Counted from the stretch's first letter, positions 35,493 through 45,142 are shown. The stretch: 64,000 nucleotides of DNA from Parabacteroides chongii (GCF_029581355.1 NZ_CP120849.1:2946501-3010500); one strand, 5' to 3'. Notes: a model not told the origin generated them from the letters alone. Numbers and translations: made by a program.

Positions 35493-38400
35493 ATGAACAA
35501 AAAGTTTTCTACTCTTTTTGTCGGCGCCCTGCTGACAACTAGTCTTGGAGCTTTCGCGCAAGGTACAACTGCCGTACATACCAATGTAAATGAAATTGGT
35601 CACGGTATTGAACTGCGCCCAACTGCAACTGCCAGCGCTGAAACAGGTGATGGTGTTAACCGTTTTGATACAAACAAATTGTATCAGTTGACAGACGCAG
35701 ATGCAGATGGAAAAGTATTGATCCAGACTCGTAATTACACTACCGGAGAATTGAATTTGAAGTTGGTTGCTGTGGAAGATGCTCCTATCAATGCTTCTTT
35801 ATGGTCTATAAAGGTAAAAGGTGACCTCACTAGCGGTTACAGCTATACTTTTGTAAACAAAGAAACAAACCTTGAACTGGTTTATGCACATGTTAATGCA
35901 GCTGTATTTGATGGTGATGCTCCGAAAAAAACATCTGACACAGATGAAGCAACAAGTATTCTTGAAGGTTGTCTGACAGATTGGAGTTGGTATACAACAG
36001 ATGTGCAGACTGACAATTTCAAGTTGGCTCCTGTTTATTCTTATTTTAACAATCAGGATTCTGTTGTTGTATTGCAGAAAAACCAGGATGATGAAATTGT
36101 CGCAGTTAAATATTCTAAGAAAGTTGCCGGTGACCGTGTAGTATCTATCACTGATGCTGTAACGTTGAAACCTGTATTAGCTGGTGGTATCGTTTTGAAA
36201 GCGGCTGATCTGAACAATGTAGTTGATTTCCAGTATGGTGGAAAATTCACTATTGCTTCTGCTGTTGCTCCTAAAACAGTTAGCCCGTTCTTAGCGAATG
36301 CATTTACTGCAAAAGATTATAATGACACGGATTTCCCGAGTGTTAATACTGCAGTAGGTGTTGAAGCTAATAGAAAGAAATTAGGTCTTTCTGATGATCC
36401 GGCTGTAGGGTTATATGCTGATCATTTTGTTTATCTGACAACTGGTACGAATAAAGTACTGAGCGTTGGTACAGAATTCTTCTCTAGCAGTAGTAAAGAG
36501 TTGCCAATGGTTTTATTGGAAGGTCTTCCTAAAGATGTAGATAAACCTGTCGCTTCTATGAGTGATGCAGCATGGGAAGCTCGTAGCTTGTTCAAATTTA
36601 CTTATTATCCTTCTCAGGATAGTCTGGTTGTTGAACCGATGAATGCTTTATCAAAGAATCCTACTAGCGATGTATGGCAGAATGCTGATTATGCATTTAA
36701 CTCTACAAACAATAACGAAAATGCAATACATGTAGACGCTGCGCCTACTGAGGCTGATTTGAACAAGGATACTTATGGCGAAGTTGTTGTTCGTATCGCT
36801 TATTTGACAGACGATCAGGCTGTTATTACAGCTAAGAACACAGAGTTGAATGGTTATGATATGCCGGGTTCTCTGCAGACTAAGTTTAATTTCAAAGACA
36901 GAACTTTCAAGTATCTGACTCGTACGAAAGTTGATCAGGGCTTGTATTTCATCAAAGATGTAGCAACTGAAAAGTATGTTGTTGACAATTTCGTTGGTAA
37001 ACTGATGCTGGATGCTGAAACAGCTGTTCAGAATTATAATGATATGCCGGCTACTATGTGGGTTGTTAAGACTACAGGTTGCGGTTTAGTTCCGACAGTT
37101 GCTGTTTACAACCGTGAATATGCAGACGAAGTATACGAAGGTCAGCTTTATTCTAATGAAGATGGTAGCGTTTACTTTATCAATCAGAACTTTGATTCTT
37201 TCACAGATAAACAACTACTGCATACTGACAACTATAAGTTTAATACTGTTGCAGACGGTGAAGCTACAACTAGCGTTTACCATGGTTACGGACATTTAAC
37301 TTCTGATGATCTGCTTTATACTAAGTATTATCTGAACTATAACTTGTTCGCTAATCCGAACTTGTATCTGAATGTAACTGCTACTAAGAGCTTTGCTCCG
37401 ACTGAAGGTCAGGCTACTACTTATGAGTTGACTGAAGCTAAGAATGTATTTGACGTTAATGGTACTGCTATTGATGTTCCTTTCGGTTACGGTGCTCAAA
37501 TCGGTTTACCGCAGTTGATCAGAACCGGTTATGTATTGAAAGTTAGCGATAAAAACTTGATCGATAACGATAAGGTTTATGTATATCTGGTTGAACCGAA
37601 GGGTAAGACTCCTTACTACAAGGCTATGACGAAAGAGGAAGCTGCTGCTGCTACGGATGAAAATCCGAAACTGGCTGTATTCTATCTGAAGGCTGACCAG
37701 CGCATGCATAGCGATCTTGACACTCGTGCTTATGTATTGATTGACATTAACAATGGTACAACTTTGGATGTTAATAACGGTTGGATGCAGGCTAACTGCG
37801 AAGATGCTCCGGGTGATATGACTTACCTGCGTCTTGACAACATGGCTCAGGAAAGAGCTACAGCATTCTCTATCAATATTGATCCTCGTCCATTATATAT
37901 GGATCTGGGTGAAATCGGTAAGAACATCAACATCTTCCGTGGAAGAGGTACTGGCGCTGAATATCTGTTCGAAGATACTAACAACCAGAGCAACGCTCCG
38001 CAAGTTGTTAAGGGTTTCGGTTACCTGGGTATGACTGCTGAAAAGATCAAACCGATCGGTGAAGGTAAAACAACTGCTTTGTATGCTGATTATGTGGTAA
38101 GTTCTACAGACCGTATGCCTCAGTATCTGTTTGTTGTGCGTCCGGATTCAGTGAAAGACGGCAAATGGTGTAACACTCACGGTTACAACCCGAACTGCGA
38201 ACATGAAATTGATTACAACGGTTACCTGGCAGGTAGCTTCCTGATCAATCTGACTGACTCTATCGAAGGCGGTACTAACATGTTGAACAATCCTGACGTT
38301 TACAAATGGCAGTCTTACACTCGCCTTGGATTCGTAGAAGGTGTTCACCAGGTAGATGGCGAAAATGAATATCTGTATATCCTGAAGAACGGTCTGAAGT

Positions 38401-38963
38401 TGGCTGATCTGAAGAATAAAGACGGTGTTCTTGATCCTCGTGATCTGTACGATGCCAGCAAGTTCGAAAAGAAAGAACTGACAGGCTTACACAAAAACTA
38501 TGCATTCTCTCTGCGTTACACAGACGACGATCATAAAGATTTCTTACTGGAATCTAACAAGGCAGGTGTATCACACGTAGCATCATTCAAGGGTGCATGG
38601 GTGAAAATCCACAACGGAGTTCCTGTATTGGCTGAATACGAAGTTGATAACGGTAACCACCAGGATGATGACGATAAGATGAAAGAACTTATCAACCAGG
38701 CTCAGATCTTCAACCTGGAAGATACTGAAGATTTCGCAACATCTAACGAAGGTGTTTCTACATCAACAGTTAGCGTAATCGCTGGTGAAGGTGTTATCAC
38801 TATCACAAATGCTGCTGGTAAGAAAGTTTCTGTAAGCAACATCCTTGGTCAGACAGTAGCTACTCAGACTATTTCTTCTGACAACGTAACAATCTCTGCT
38901 CCTGCAGGTATCGTGGTTGTTTCTGTTGACGGTGAAGAAGCTGTAAAAGCTATCGTTAAATAA
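35493..38963 (+). CDS. Large secreted DUF6383-type surface protein 2
   Basis: 1156 residues from ATG 35493 (an ATG two codons upstream is possible). Signal peptide MNKKFSTLFVGALLTTSLGAFA, sharing MNKKFSTL and the bases around its ATG with the paralogue at 5845. The body is beta-rich and unrecognised. A Cys/His cluster (Cys893, His896, Cys902, His904) lies where the paralogue has its own. The C-terminal 70 residues (TVSVIAGEGVITITNAAGKKVSVSN split over the usual domain, ending AVKAIVK) form DUF6383. Codons in the second half are very regular, as in abundant proteins. It ends at a GC-rich terminator; the AraC gene just upstream may control it. Confidence 0.8.
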   Translation: MNKKFSTLFVGALLTTSLGAFAQGTTAVHTNVNEIGHGIELRPTATASAETGDGVNRFDTNKLYQLTDADADGKVLIQTRNYTTGELNLKLVAVEDAPINASLWSIKVKGDLTSGYSYTFVNKETNLELVYAHVNAAVFDGDAPKKTSDTDEATSILEGCLTDWSWYTTDVQTDNFKLAPVYSYFNNQDSVVVLQKNQDDEIVAVKYSKKVAGDRVVSITDAVTLKPVLAGGIVLKAADLNNVVDFQYGGKFTIASAVAPKTVSPFLANAFTAKDYNDTDFPSVNTAVGVEANRKKLGLSDDPAVGLYADHFVYLTTGTNKVLSVGTEFFSSSSKELPMVLLEGLPKDVDKPVASMSDAAWEARSLFKFTYYPSQDSLVVEPMNALSKNPTSDVWQNADYAFNSTNNNENAIHVDAAPTEADLNKDTYGEVVVRIAYLTDDQAVITAKNTELNGYDMPGSLQTKFNFKDRTFKYLTRTKVDQGLYFIKDVATEKYVVDNFVGKLMLDAETAVQNYNDMPATMWVVKTTGCGLVPTVAVYNREYADEVYEGQLYSNEDGSVYFINQNFDSFTDKQLLHTDNYKFNTVADGEATTSVYHGYGHLTSDDLLYTKYYLNYNLFANPNLYLNVTATKSFAPTEGQATTYELTEAKNVFDVNGTAIDVPFGYGAQIGLPQLIRTGYVLKVSDKNLIDNDKVYVYLVEPKGKTPYYKAMTKEEAAAATDENPKLAVFYLKADQRMHSDLDTRAYVLIDINNGTTLDVNNGWMQANCEDAPGDMTYLRLDNMAQERATAFSINIDPRPLYMDLGEIGKNINIFRGRGTGAEYLFEDTNNQSNAPQVVKGFGYLGMTAEKIKPIGEGKTTALYADYVVSSTDRMPQYLFVVRPDSVKDGKWCNTHGYNPNCEHEIDYNGYLAGSFLINLTDSIEGGTNMLNNPDVYKWQSYTRLGFVEGVHQVDGENEYLYILKNGLKLADLKNKDGVLDPRDLYDASKFEKKELTGLHKNYAFSLRYTDDDHKDFLLESNKAGVSHVASFKGAWVKIHNGVPVLAEYEVDNGNHQDDDDKMKELINQAQIFNLEDTEDFATSNEGVSTSTVSVIAGEGVITITNAAGKKVSVSNILGQTVATQTISSDNVTISAPAGIVVVSVDGEEAVKAIVK

Positions 38964-39010
38964 GTAGGACAATTCCTGGTAAACCGTTAGGTTGACAGGT
39001 TACATACAAC

Positions 39011-39042
39011 AAAGCCCCGCTGGTTATCCGGCGGGGCTTTTT
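39011..39042 (+). terminator. Terminator after DUF6383 gene 2
   Basis: Perfect stem AAAGCCCCGC / GCGGGGCTTT followed by TT; similar in form to the terminator of gene 1 (9064-9098). The gap 39043-39367 shows no gene; it has TCGGAATA twice, 21 bases apart (39061 and 39082). Confidence 0.85.
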
Positions 39043-39367
39043 GCGTATCAGAGGACAGAATCGGAATATTGTACAACTCAATCGGAATAATATGACTTGC
39101 CGGAATTGCAGAAGATTGCTTCTTCCAAACGGACGGAGGTTGTAGTACAGAGCCAGTGTACGAAATAGCAAGTCCTCTGTACGCCTTTAGAGTCTTTCCG
39201 TTTCCCGGCTTCTGAACTATTGAAAGGAGGCTCTCTGACTCTTGAAATGTCCTCGGAACCTAATTATTCGTGGGGAGTTGAATAAATACCGGAGAAATAA
39301 TCGTGGTATCCTTTCAAATGAAAGGGTATCACGATAAAATATTCTCGAAAAATAATTGCCGGATATT

Positions 39368-39396
39368 TTGTTTTATAAAAAAAAACACTACCTTTG
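39368..39396 (+). promoter_or_regulatory. tRNA-Leu promoter
   Basis: TTG (39368-39370), 18 bases, TACCTTTG (39389-39396), about 43 bases before the tRNA. Confidence 0.65.
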
Positions 39397-39438
39397 CACC
39401 GCAATCACGAGAGATTGCTTACCTGAAAATGATGAATT

Positions 39439-39520
39439 GCCCAGGTGGCGGAATTGGTAGACGCGCACGTTTCAGGTGCGTGTGTCGCGAGGCGTGCAGG
39501 TTCGAGTCCTGTTCTGGGCA
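39439..39520 (+). tRNA. tRNA-Leu (anticodon CAG)
   Basis: 82 bases to the discriminator A; the CCA end is not encoded. Acceptor stem GCCCAGG / TCTGGGC with one G-T pair, D arm with AATTGGTAGA, anticodon stem CACGT / GCGTG around loop TTCAGGT (anticodon CAG), a long class II variable arm (TGTCGCGAGGCGT) and T arm GCAGG-TTCGAGT-CCTGT. The long variable arm supports Leu. Confidence 0.93.
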
Positions 39521-39526
39521 CTTCCG

Positions 39527-39560
39527 AAAGCGGACAACTGATAAAGTTGCCCGCTTTTTT
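39527..39560 (+). terminator. tRNA-Leu terminator
   Basis: Stem AAAGCGGaCAAC / GTTGcCCGCTTT with an eight-base loop and a T run. Confidence 0.85.
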
Positions 39561-39578
39561 TATGTCCGTATTTTTTTA

Positions 39579-39586
39579 TATATTTG
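39579..39586 (+). promoter_or_regulatory. -7 box directly before the ECF sigma gene
   Basis: TATATTTG ends only 7 bases before ATG 39594, so the transcript would be nearly leaderless, or translation starts at ATG 39603. Confidence 0.5.
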
Positions 39587-39593
39587 AGCCAAA

Positions 39594-40154
39594 ATGGAGA
39601 GGATGCAGCAATATACGGAAGATGAAATAGTAGAACAACTGCGGGATCCGGCTCGGCAAAGGGATGCTTTTGCCAGTGTCGTGAGCCTTTACGGGGAAAA
39701 GTTGTATTGGCAGATACGAAAGATGGTATTGAGCCATGACGATGCAAACGATCTTTTGCAGAATACTTTTCTGAAAGCCTGGACGAATATCGACTATTTC
39801 CGGGGTGAAGCGAAGTTATCTACCTGGCTGTATAAAATTGCCATCAACGAGTGTCTTACCTTTCTGAACCGTCAGCGGAATATAAATAATGTATCGATTG
39901 ACGATACTGATGTCTTTTTGCTGGAACGTCTGAAAGGGGACGAGTATTTTGACGGTGATGAAGCCCAGTTGAAGTTGCAGAAAGCAATTCTCACCTTGCC
40001 GGAGAAACAACGTTTGGTGTTTACCATGAAATACTTTGACGAGATGAAGTATGAAGATATGTCGGATGTTCTTGGAACCTCTGTCGGAGCCTTGAAGGCT
40101 TCTTATCATCATGCAGTCAAAAAAGTCGAGGAGTTTTTAACTAAAGACATTTAA
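39594..40154 (+). CDS. ECF-family RNA polymerase sigma factor (system 1)
   Basis: 186 residues. Region 2: SHDDANDLLQNTFLKAWTNIDYFRGEAKLSTWLYKIAINECL near 45-85; region 4: LPEKQRLVFTMKYFDEMKYEDMSDVLGTSVGALKASYHHAVKK near 134-176. It directs core polymerase to a stress or envelope regulon. ATG 39603 is a possible start. The two following genes (single-pass membrane protein and Spy-like periplasmic protein) are on the same strand with gaps of 46 and 48 bases and make a likely sigma/anti-sigma/sensor group. Confidence 0.93.
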   Translation: MERMQQYTEDEIVEQLRDPARQRDAFASVVSLYGEKLYWQIRKMVLSHDDANDLLQNTFLKAWTNIDYFRGEAKLSTWLYKIAINECLTFLNRQRNINNVSIDDTDVFLLERLKGDEYFDGDEAQLKLQKAILTLPEKQRLVFTMKYFDEMKYEDMSDVLGTSVGALKASYHHAVKKVEEFLTKDI

Positions 40155-40200
40155 ACCTTTTGGCTCGAAGCTCGTCAAAGGTGTATTAAAACGGAAGAGT

Positions 40201-40587
40201 ATGGAAAAAGAACAAAACAATCTGGATCGTTTTAAAGGAAAGAATCCTTTTAGTGTGCCTGATGGGTACATGAAGGATCTCACGGCTAATATTATGAGCC
40301 AGCTGCCGGAGAAGCCGCATGTGGAGGCAAAGAAAGTCTCTATGACGGACCGTGTCCGTCCGTGGTTGTATATGGCTGCAGTATTTGCCGGGCTGGGATT
40401 GTTCTTTAAAGCAATAGTCGGTTTCGACGGTGAAAAGAGCCAGTCTGATACGCTGTTGGTGCAGTCGACAGATGCATCGGAAACTAAAGCTGCTATATTG
40501 GAAGCGGAAAATGAAGAATATCTGGAATATCTGGAAGCCCAGTATACAGATTATCTTTTAGCAGAAGAATTGGGCAATTACGAATAA
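40201..40587 (+). CDS. Single-pass membrane protein, probable anti-sigma factor
   Basis: 128 residues. A cytoplasmic N-terminal part (FKGKNPFSVPDGYMKDLTANIMSQLPEKP) precedes one membrane helix (about 61-76: LYMAAVFAGLGLFFKAI), and an acidic external tail rich in Glu and Leu/Tyr (ENEEYLEYLEAQYTDYLL). The NPFxVPxGY(F) motif is common in proteins encoded after ECF sigma genes in Bacteroidetes, which supports an anti-sigma role. There is no recognisable zinc-binding anti-sigma motif. Confidence 0.65.
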   Translation: MEKEQNNLDRFKGKNPFSVPDGYMKDLTANIMSQLPEKPHVEAKKVSMTDRVRPWLYMAAVFAGLGLFFKAIVGFDGEKSQSDTLLVQSTDASETKAAILEAENEEYLEYLEAQYTDYLLAEELGNYE

Positions 40588-40635
40588 ATTGACGAAAAAA
40601 AGAAGTTATTAGCATATTTTTGTAATAATAATTGT

Positions 40636-41106
40636 ATGAGCAAAATATTTTTTATTACATTTGTGGCGATTTCAGTTTTATTCTCTTCGAGAGTGTTGGC
40701 ACAGGGAGATAAACAACATCGACATTTTGACAAAGAGGCCTTTCAGGCAAAAAGAAATGCCTTTATTACAGCTGAAGTAGGTTTGACACCGGAAGAAGCT
40801 GAAGCTTTCATTCCTTTATGTAATGAATTGCAAGAAAAGATGTTTGAGGTTGGTCGTGAATGCCGTAAACTGTCAAAGGAACTAAAGCACATGAAATCTC
40901 CGACAGAAAACGATTATTCAAAAGTAAATGATGAATGTATCGGAGTGAAAATGAAGGAGGCTGCTTTAGAGAAAGAATATTACGAAAAATTTAAAAAGAT
41001 ACTATCGCCTGAGAAACTTTATAAATACCGGCGTGCTGAATACAAATTTGCACGGAATTTTATGAAAGGTCCGGACGATAAGAAAGAAGAAAACAAGAAA
41101 AAATAA
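40636..41106 (+). CDS. Spy/CpxP-like periplasmic protein
   Basis: 156 residues with signal peptide MSKIFFITFVAISVLFSSRVLA. The mature part is helical, with LTPEEAEAFIPLCNELQEKMFE (a near match of the LTxxQ motif of Spy/CpxP proteins) and LSPEKLYKYRRAEYKFAR (second copy-like LTPEQ motif). Spy-like proteins are periplasmic chaperones or sensors of misfolded protein, which suits a position downstream of a sigma/anti-sigma pair. The end is very basic (KKEENKKK). Confidence 0.75.
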   Translation: MSKIFFITFVAISVLFSSRVLAQGDKQHRHFDKEAFQAKRNAFITAEVGLTPEEAEAFIPLCNELQEKMFEVGRECRKLSKELKHMKSPTENDYSKVNDECIGVKMKEAALEKEYYEKFKKILSPEKLYKYRRAEYKFARNFMKGPDDKKEENKKK

Positions 41107-41201
41107 AATATTATCATTATTTGTGTTTTTTGTTTAGATTTAGTTTTGGCGTTTAAGTTAAGGGAGGGGTGGCGACGTGATGTCGGTTCCCCTTTTGTTT
41201 T

Positions 41202-41987
41202 TTATAGGCCTTTCAATTTGGCTTCATTCCATATCTTATCCATTTCTTCCAAAGACATTTCTTTCAGTGAACGGCCTTCTTTAATGGTATGATCTTCCAG
41301 GTAATTGAAACGGCGGATAAATTTTTGGTTCGTACGTTCAAGTGCATTGTCCGGATTGATCTTGTAGAGACGGGCGGCATTGATCAGGCTGAAGAACAGG
41401 TCTCCGAATTCGCCTTCCATCTTGTCTGCATCCATTTTGTCGATCTCCTCTTTCAGTTCGGTAAACTCCTCATGTACTTTATCCCATACCTGGTCACGTT
41501 GTTCCCAGTCGAAACCGACATTGCGGGCTTTATCCTGGATACGGTGGGCTTTGACGACAGAGGGGAGAGAAGAAGGAACACCTTCCAGAACGGTTTTGTT
41601 TCCGCCTTTTTCTTTTAATTTTATCTGTTCCCAGCTCTGCTCTACTTTCTGGGCAGTGTCGGCAGAAGCGTCGCCGAATACGTGCGGGTGGCGGAAAATC
41701 AGTTTCTGGCAAAGACTGTCGCATACATCTTTGATGTCGAAAGCTTCTTTCTCTTCACCGATCTTTGCATAGAAAACGATATGAAGAAGCAGGTCTCCCA
41801 ATTCTTTCTTGATGTTGTAATTGTCATTCTTCATGATTGCGTCGCACAATTCGTAGGTTTCCTCGATTGTGTTGGTACGCAGGCTCTCGTTTGTCTGTTT
41901 TCTGTCCCAGGGACATTTCACCCGGAGTTCATCCAGGATGTCGAGCAGTTGCCCGAAAGCTTCCATTTTTTCTTCTCTTGTTGCCAT
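41202..41987 (-). CDS. mazG: MazG nucleoside triphosphate pyrophosphohydrolase
   Basis: 261 residues from ATG 41987; the frame extends 18 codons upstream to 42041 through an intergenic repeat (MAHWHINTLALTFWHI) and that extension is not credible. Two MazG domains are visible: ECP-type ETYELCDAIMKNDNYNIKKELGDLLLHIVF near 41-70 with the EExxE/ExxD metal sites, and VHEEFTELKEEIDKM ... EFGDLFFSLINAARL in the C-terminal half. MazG removes non-canonical NTPs and lowers ppGpp effects. It lies after dsbD on the same strand with a hairpin repeat between. Confidence 0.93.
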   Translation of the reverse strand: MATREEKMEAFGQLLDILDELRVKCPWDRKQTNESLRTNTIEETYELCDAIMKNDNYNIKKELGDLLLHIVFYAKIGEEKEAFDIKDVCDSLCQKLIFRHPHVFGDASADTAQKVEQSWEQIKLKEKGGNKTVLEGVPSSLPSVVKAHRIQDKARNVGFDWEQRDQVWDKVHEEFTELKEEIDKMDADKMEGEFGDLFFSLINAARLYKINPDNALERTNQKFIRRFNYLEDHTIKEGRSLKEMSLEEMDKIWNEAKLKGL

Positions 41988-42023
41988 TGTAATAATATGC
42001 CAAAATGTTAATGCCAATGTGTT

Positions 42024-42094
42024 AATATGCCAATGTGCCAATTAAATACTCCTGTACTATGGACAGGGGTTCTTTATTGGCACATTGGCATATT
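42024..42094. repeat. Inverted repeat AATATGCCAATGTGCCAAT between dsbD and mazG
   Basis: Perfect 19-bp arms (42024-42042 and 42076-42094) around a 33-base loop; left of it, two shorter echoes (AATGTTAATGCC, AATGTGTTAATATGCC) form a partial tandem. It may be a dispersed intergenic repeat. Confidence 0.8.
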
Positions 42095-42108
42095 GGCAAA
42101 TTGATTAA

Positions 42109-44184
42109 TTATTTATTTTGCTCTTTGAACGCTTTCAATCCGTTTTCAAGGAATTGTATATATTTTGATACGTCTTCGTTGAATGCATATGACGGACCGA
42201 GCGGTTTGCCTTCGTCATTCAGCAGAATGTAGAAAGGTTGTGCATTGGCTCCGAACTTGCTTCTCTGAAGATAACTCCATTTGTCACCGATTGTTTTCAG
42301 TTTACGCACTTTGCCGTGTTCTTCGATTTCGATCGGTTGAGGCAGTTTGGTCTTGTCGTCTACCATCAGAGTAATCAGGACGTAATCCTTTTCAAGCAAT
42401 TGTTTTACTTTCGGATCGGTCCATACGGATGCTTCCATCTTACGGCAGTTAACACAACCGAAGCCGGAGAAGTCGATCATGACTGGTTTATTCACCCGTT
42501 TGGCATAAGCCATACCGCTTTCATAATCATCATAAGGGGCATGTACCTCGTCGTTATACAGGCTGAAATCCTGTGTATACAAAGGTGGAGCGAAAGCGCT
42601 GATTGATTTCAGAGGTGCACCCCAAAGTCCCGGAACCATGTAAATGGCGAAACCGAACGAGATGATCGCCATGAAAAGACGCGGTACGGATACATACTTA
42701 ACATCGCTGTCATGGCTGAATTTGATCTTTCCTAGCAAGTAAAGTCCTAACAGGAAGAATATCACGATCCACAGAACGATAAATACTTCGCGGTCTAGCA
42801 GACGCCAGCCGTAAGCCAGGTCGGCAACAGAAAGGAACTTCAGTGCCAGTGCCAGCTCCAGGAAGCCTAATACTACTTTTACCGAGTTCAGCCATCCGCC
42901 GGATTTAGGCATACTTTGCAGCATATTCGGGAAGATAGCGAACAAACTGAACGGAATGGAAAGTGCCAGGGCAAACCCGAACATTCCGATAGCCGGGCCG
43001 ACTGCCGTACCCATGGATGCCGCCTGTACCAGCAGTGTACCGATGATCGGACCTGTGCAGGAGAATGATACCAGTACCAGCGTAAACGACATGAAGAAGA
43101 TACTTAATATACCAGTCGTAGAATCCGCTTTGCTGTCCAGTTTGGTTGTCCAGGAAGCAGGTAATACCATTTCAAATGCTCCGAAGAACGAGATGGCAAA
43201 TACGACCAGCAGTAGGAAGAATATAATATTGAAGATCGCATTTGTCGACAGGTCATTCAAGGCACTAGCTCCGAAAATACCTGTGATAAGCAATCCCATC
43301 ACCAGGTAAATCACGATGATGGACATTCCATAGGTGAGTGCATCGCGGATCGCTTTCTTCCGGTCTTTGGTACGTTTCAGGAAGAAACTAACCGTCATCG
43401 GGATCATCGGCCATACGCATGGAGTCAGCAAAGCGATCAGTCCGCCCAGGAATCCGGCGAAGAAGATGAATAGCCAGGAAGTATCCGTTGCCGTAACAGT
43501 CGTGTCTCCATACGCTTTCAAGTCATCGATAACCGGTGTCCATAGAGCGGCATCGTTTGTCAATGCGTTAGCGATCTTTTCCGGATTGGCGATAACCGTT
43601 TCTTCTTTGGCGACCGGATCCGGAGTGGTCAGAGTCTTCCCTTCTTCCGCTACTTGATTGGTGTCCGGCTGTTCTTCGGTCACATCGTCTTTCTCTACGA
43701 CGGGTGCATCGGCCGGCAATGTCAATTTTGTATTTTTACTGTCAAAAGCAAAGCTGACACGGTCGGGCGGCAGGCAAGTTTCGTCGTTGCAGACCATAAA
43801 TTCTACTTCACCTTCGATCTTGAACTTTTTAGGATTGAGGATTTTTACCTTTTGGGTAAAAGTTACGGCACCTGGAAACCAGCGGAGATCCATTGCGAAC
43901 TGTTCGTCATATACAACGGTCGGCTTGATGTTGGATACCGGCTGTCCTATCAATTCTGCCCCTTGAAGTGTCTCGAAGGTGAACGAGGTTGATACAGGTC
44001 CTCCTTCCGGCAGATTCATATCGTATAAATGCCAGCCTTTATCGATTGTGGCGGCGAATACGATTTCTTTCTCGGCAGACTGGGAGTCTTCCAGTTTAAT
44101 TTTCCACTTGACAGGCTGATGGATTTGGGCCTGTACAGCCAGTGTTACGAACACCAGCAATAAGATGCTAAAGAGTTTCTTCAT
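42109..44184 (-). CDS. dsbD: Thiol:disulfide interchange protein DsbD
   Basis: 691 residues. Order: signal peptide, DsbC-like periplasmic domain (about 25-150), a Thr/Glu-rich linker, eight membrane helices of the CcdA/DsbD type (about 230-500: LTPCVWPMIPMTVSFFL with the first conserved Cys, SFSCTGPIIG with the second), and a C-terminal thioredoxin domain with CVNC (Cys577, Cys580). DsbD carries electrons from cytoplasmic thioredoxin to periplasmic partners. The three functional cysteine pairs appear complete. It sits 25 bases after the RluA-type gene in the same direction. Confidence 0.94.
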   Translation of the reverse strand: MKKLFSILLLVFVTLAVQAQIHQPVKWKIKLEDSQSAEKEIVFAATIDKGWHLYDMNLPEGGPVSTSFTFETLQGAELIGQPVSNIKPTVVYDEQFAMDLRWFPGAVTFTQKVKILNPKKFKIEGEVEFMVCNDETCLPPDRVSFAFDSKNTKLTLPADAPVVEKDDVTEEQPDTNQVAEEGKTLTTPDPVAKEETVIANPEKIANALTNDAALWTPVIDDLKAYGDTTVTATDTSWLFIFFAGFLGGLIALLTPCVWPMIPMTVSFFLKRTKDRKKAIRDALTYGMSIIVIYLVMGLLITGIFGASALNDLSTNAIFNIIFFLLLVVFAISFFGAFEMVLPASWTTKLDSKADSTTGILSIFFMSFTLVLVSFSCTGPIIGTLLVQAASMGTAVGPAIGMFGFALALSIPFSLFAIFPNMLQSMPKSGGWLNSVKVVLGFLELALALKFLSVADLAYGWRLLDREVFIVLWIVIFFLLGLYLLGKIKFSHDSDVKYVSVPRLFMAIISFGFAIYMVPGLWGAPLKSISAFAPPLYTQDFSLYNDEVHAPYDDYESGMAYAKRVNKPVMIDFSGFGCVNCRKMEASVWTDPKVKQLLEKDYVLITLMVDDKTKLPQPIEIEEHGKVRKLKTIGDKWSYLQRSKFGANAQPFYILLNDEGKPLGPSYAFNEDVSKYIQFLENGLKAFKEQNK

Positions 44185-44209
44185 TACAATGTTTATATTT
44201 CAGTCTAGT

Positions 44210-45121
44210 TTATTTAGCTAATGAAACGAAAGCATCCGGAATACGCGTTTCAAAACGCATCTCTTCTCCTGTCTCCGGATGAATAAAATAGAGCCGTCGG
44301 GCATGAAGCATCAGCCTTCCGGCGGGATCGGTTTCTGCGCCGTACTTGTAATCGCCGGCAATCGGGTGTCCGATAGATTCCATCTGGACGCGTATCTGGT
44401 TCTTACGACCTGTTTCCAGATCAAGCTCCAATAGAGAATAATGTCCGTTACTATGCAAGACGTGGTAACGGGTGATGGCTTCCTTCCCTTCACCTTCTGC
44501 TGTTATATACACCTGCATCTTTGCGTTTTCAACCAGGTTGGAGACGATCAGGTCAGAATCTTTTTCCGGACGGCCTTCTACGACGGCCACATACGTACGC
44601 TGTGTGATTGCCGAGTTCCAGTTTGATTGTAAAGCCTTTTGCACACGTTGGTTCTTGGCAAACATCATCAGTCCGGATGTGTCACGGTCAAGACGATGCA
44701 GTACAAAAATTTTGCTTCGCGGATCATTCTTCTTGACATAATCGCTGAGCAGGTGGTAAGCGGTACGTTCCTTTACACGATCGCTGGAAACAGACAGGAG
44801 CCCGTTCTTTTTGTTGACGACGATCAGGTCGTCATCTTCCCACACGATGTGTAATAGAGGATTGCTGAACTCCACCTTTCCTCGTTCGTAACTGATCTCG
44901 ACTTCGTCTCCCGGCACTAAAGGAGCGTTGAACTGGGAAGTGACTTTCCCGTTTATCAAGATTTGTCCGTGGGCAAGTAAGGCCTTGACGGAACTTTTGC
45001 TCTGTTCGCTCAACAATTGGAACAGAAAAGGAAGCAGTGTATTCTCTTCCTTCACCGCAACTTTGCGTCCGCGAGGGGCTTTTTTTTGATTTGTGTCTTT
45101 GTAACCTGAGCGTCTTCTCAT
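44210..45121 (-). CDS. RluA-family pseudouridine synthase
   Basis: 303 residues. An S4 RNA-binding domain (about 30-85: LLSEQSKSSVKALLAHGQILINGK) precedes the catalytic domain with motif II HRLDRDTSGLMMFAK, where Asp145 is the catalytic residue, and motif III RVQMESIGHPIAGDYKYG. It isomerises uridines in rRNA or tRNA; RluC/RluD/RluA cannot be separated by eye. It has a consensus promoter (45143-45173) and leads a unit continued by dsbD. Confidence 0.93.
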   Translation of the reverse strand: MRRRSGYKDTNQKKAPRGRKVAVKEENTLLPFLFQLLSEQSKSSVKALLAHGQILINGKVTSQFNAPLVPGDEVEISYERGKVEFSNPLLHIVWEDDDLIVVNKKNGLLSVSSDRVKERTAYHLLSDYVKKNDPRSKIFVLHRLDRDTSGLMMFAKNQRVQKALQSNWNSAITQRTYVAVVEGRPEKDSDLIVSNLVENAKMQVYITAEGEGKEAITRYHVLHSNGHYSLLELDLETGRKNQIRVQMESIGHPIAGDYKYGAETDPAGRLMLHARRLYFIHPETGEEMRFETRIPDAFVSLAK

Positions 45122-45142
45122 TTTATTATCATAAATAATTCA

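Noticed and set aside
39303..39587. 94-residue frame across the tRNA-Leu
   Set aside because: Covers a tRNA and its terminator; composition is not protein-like.
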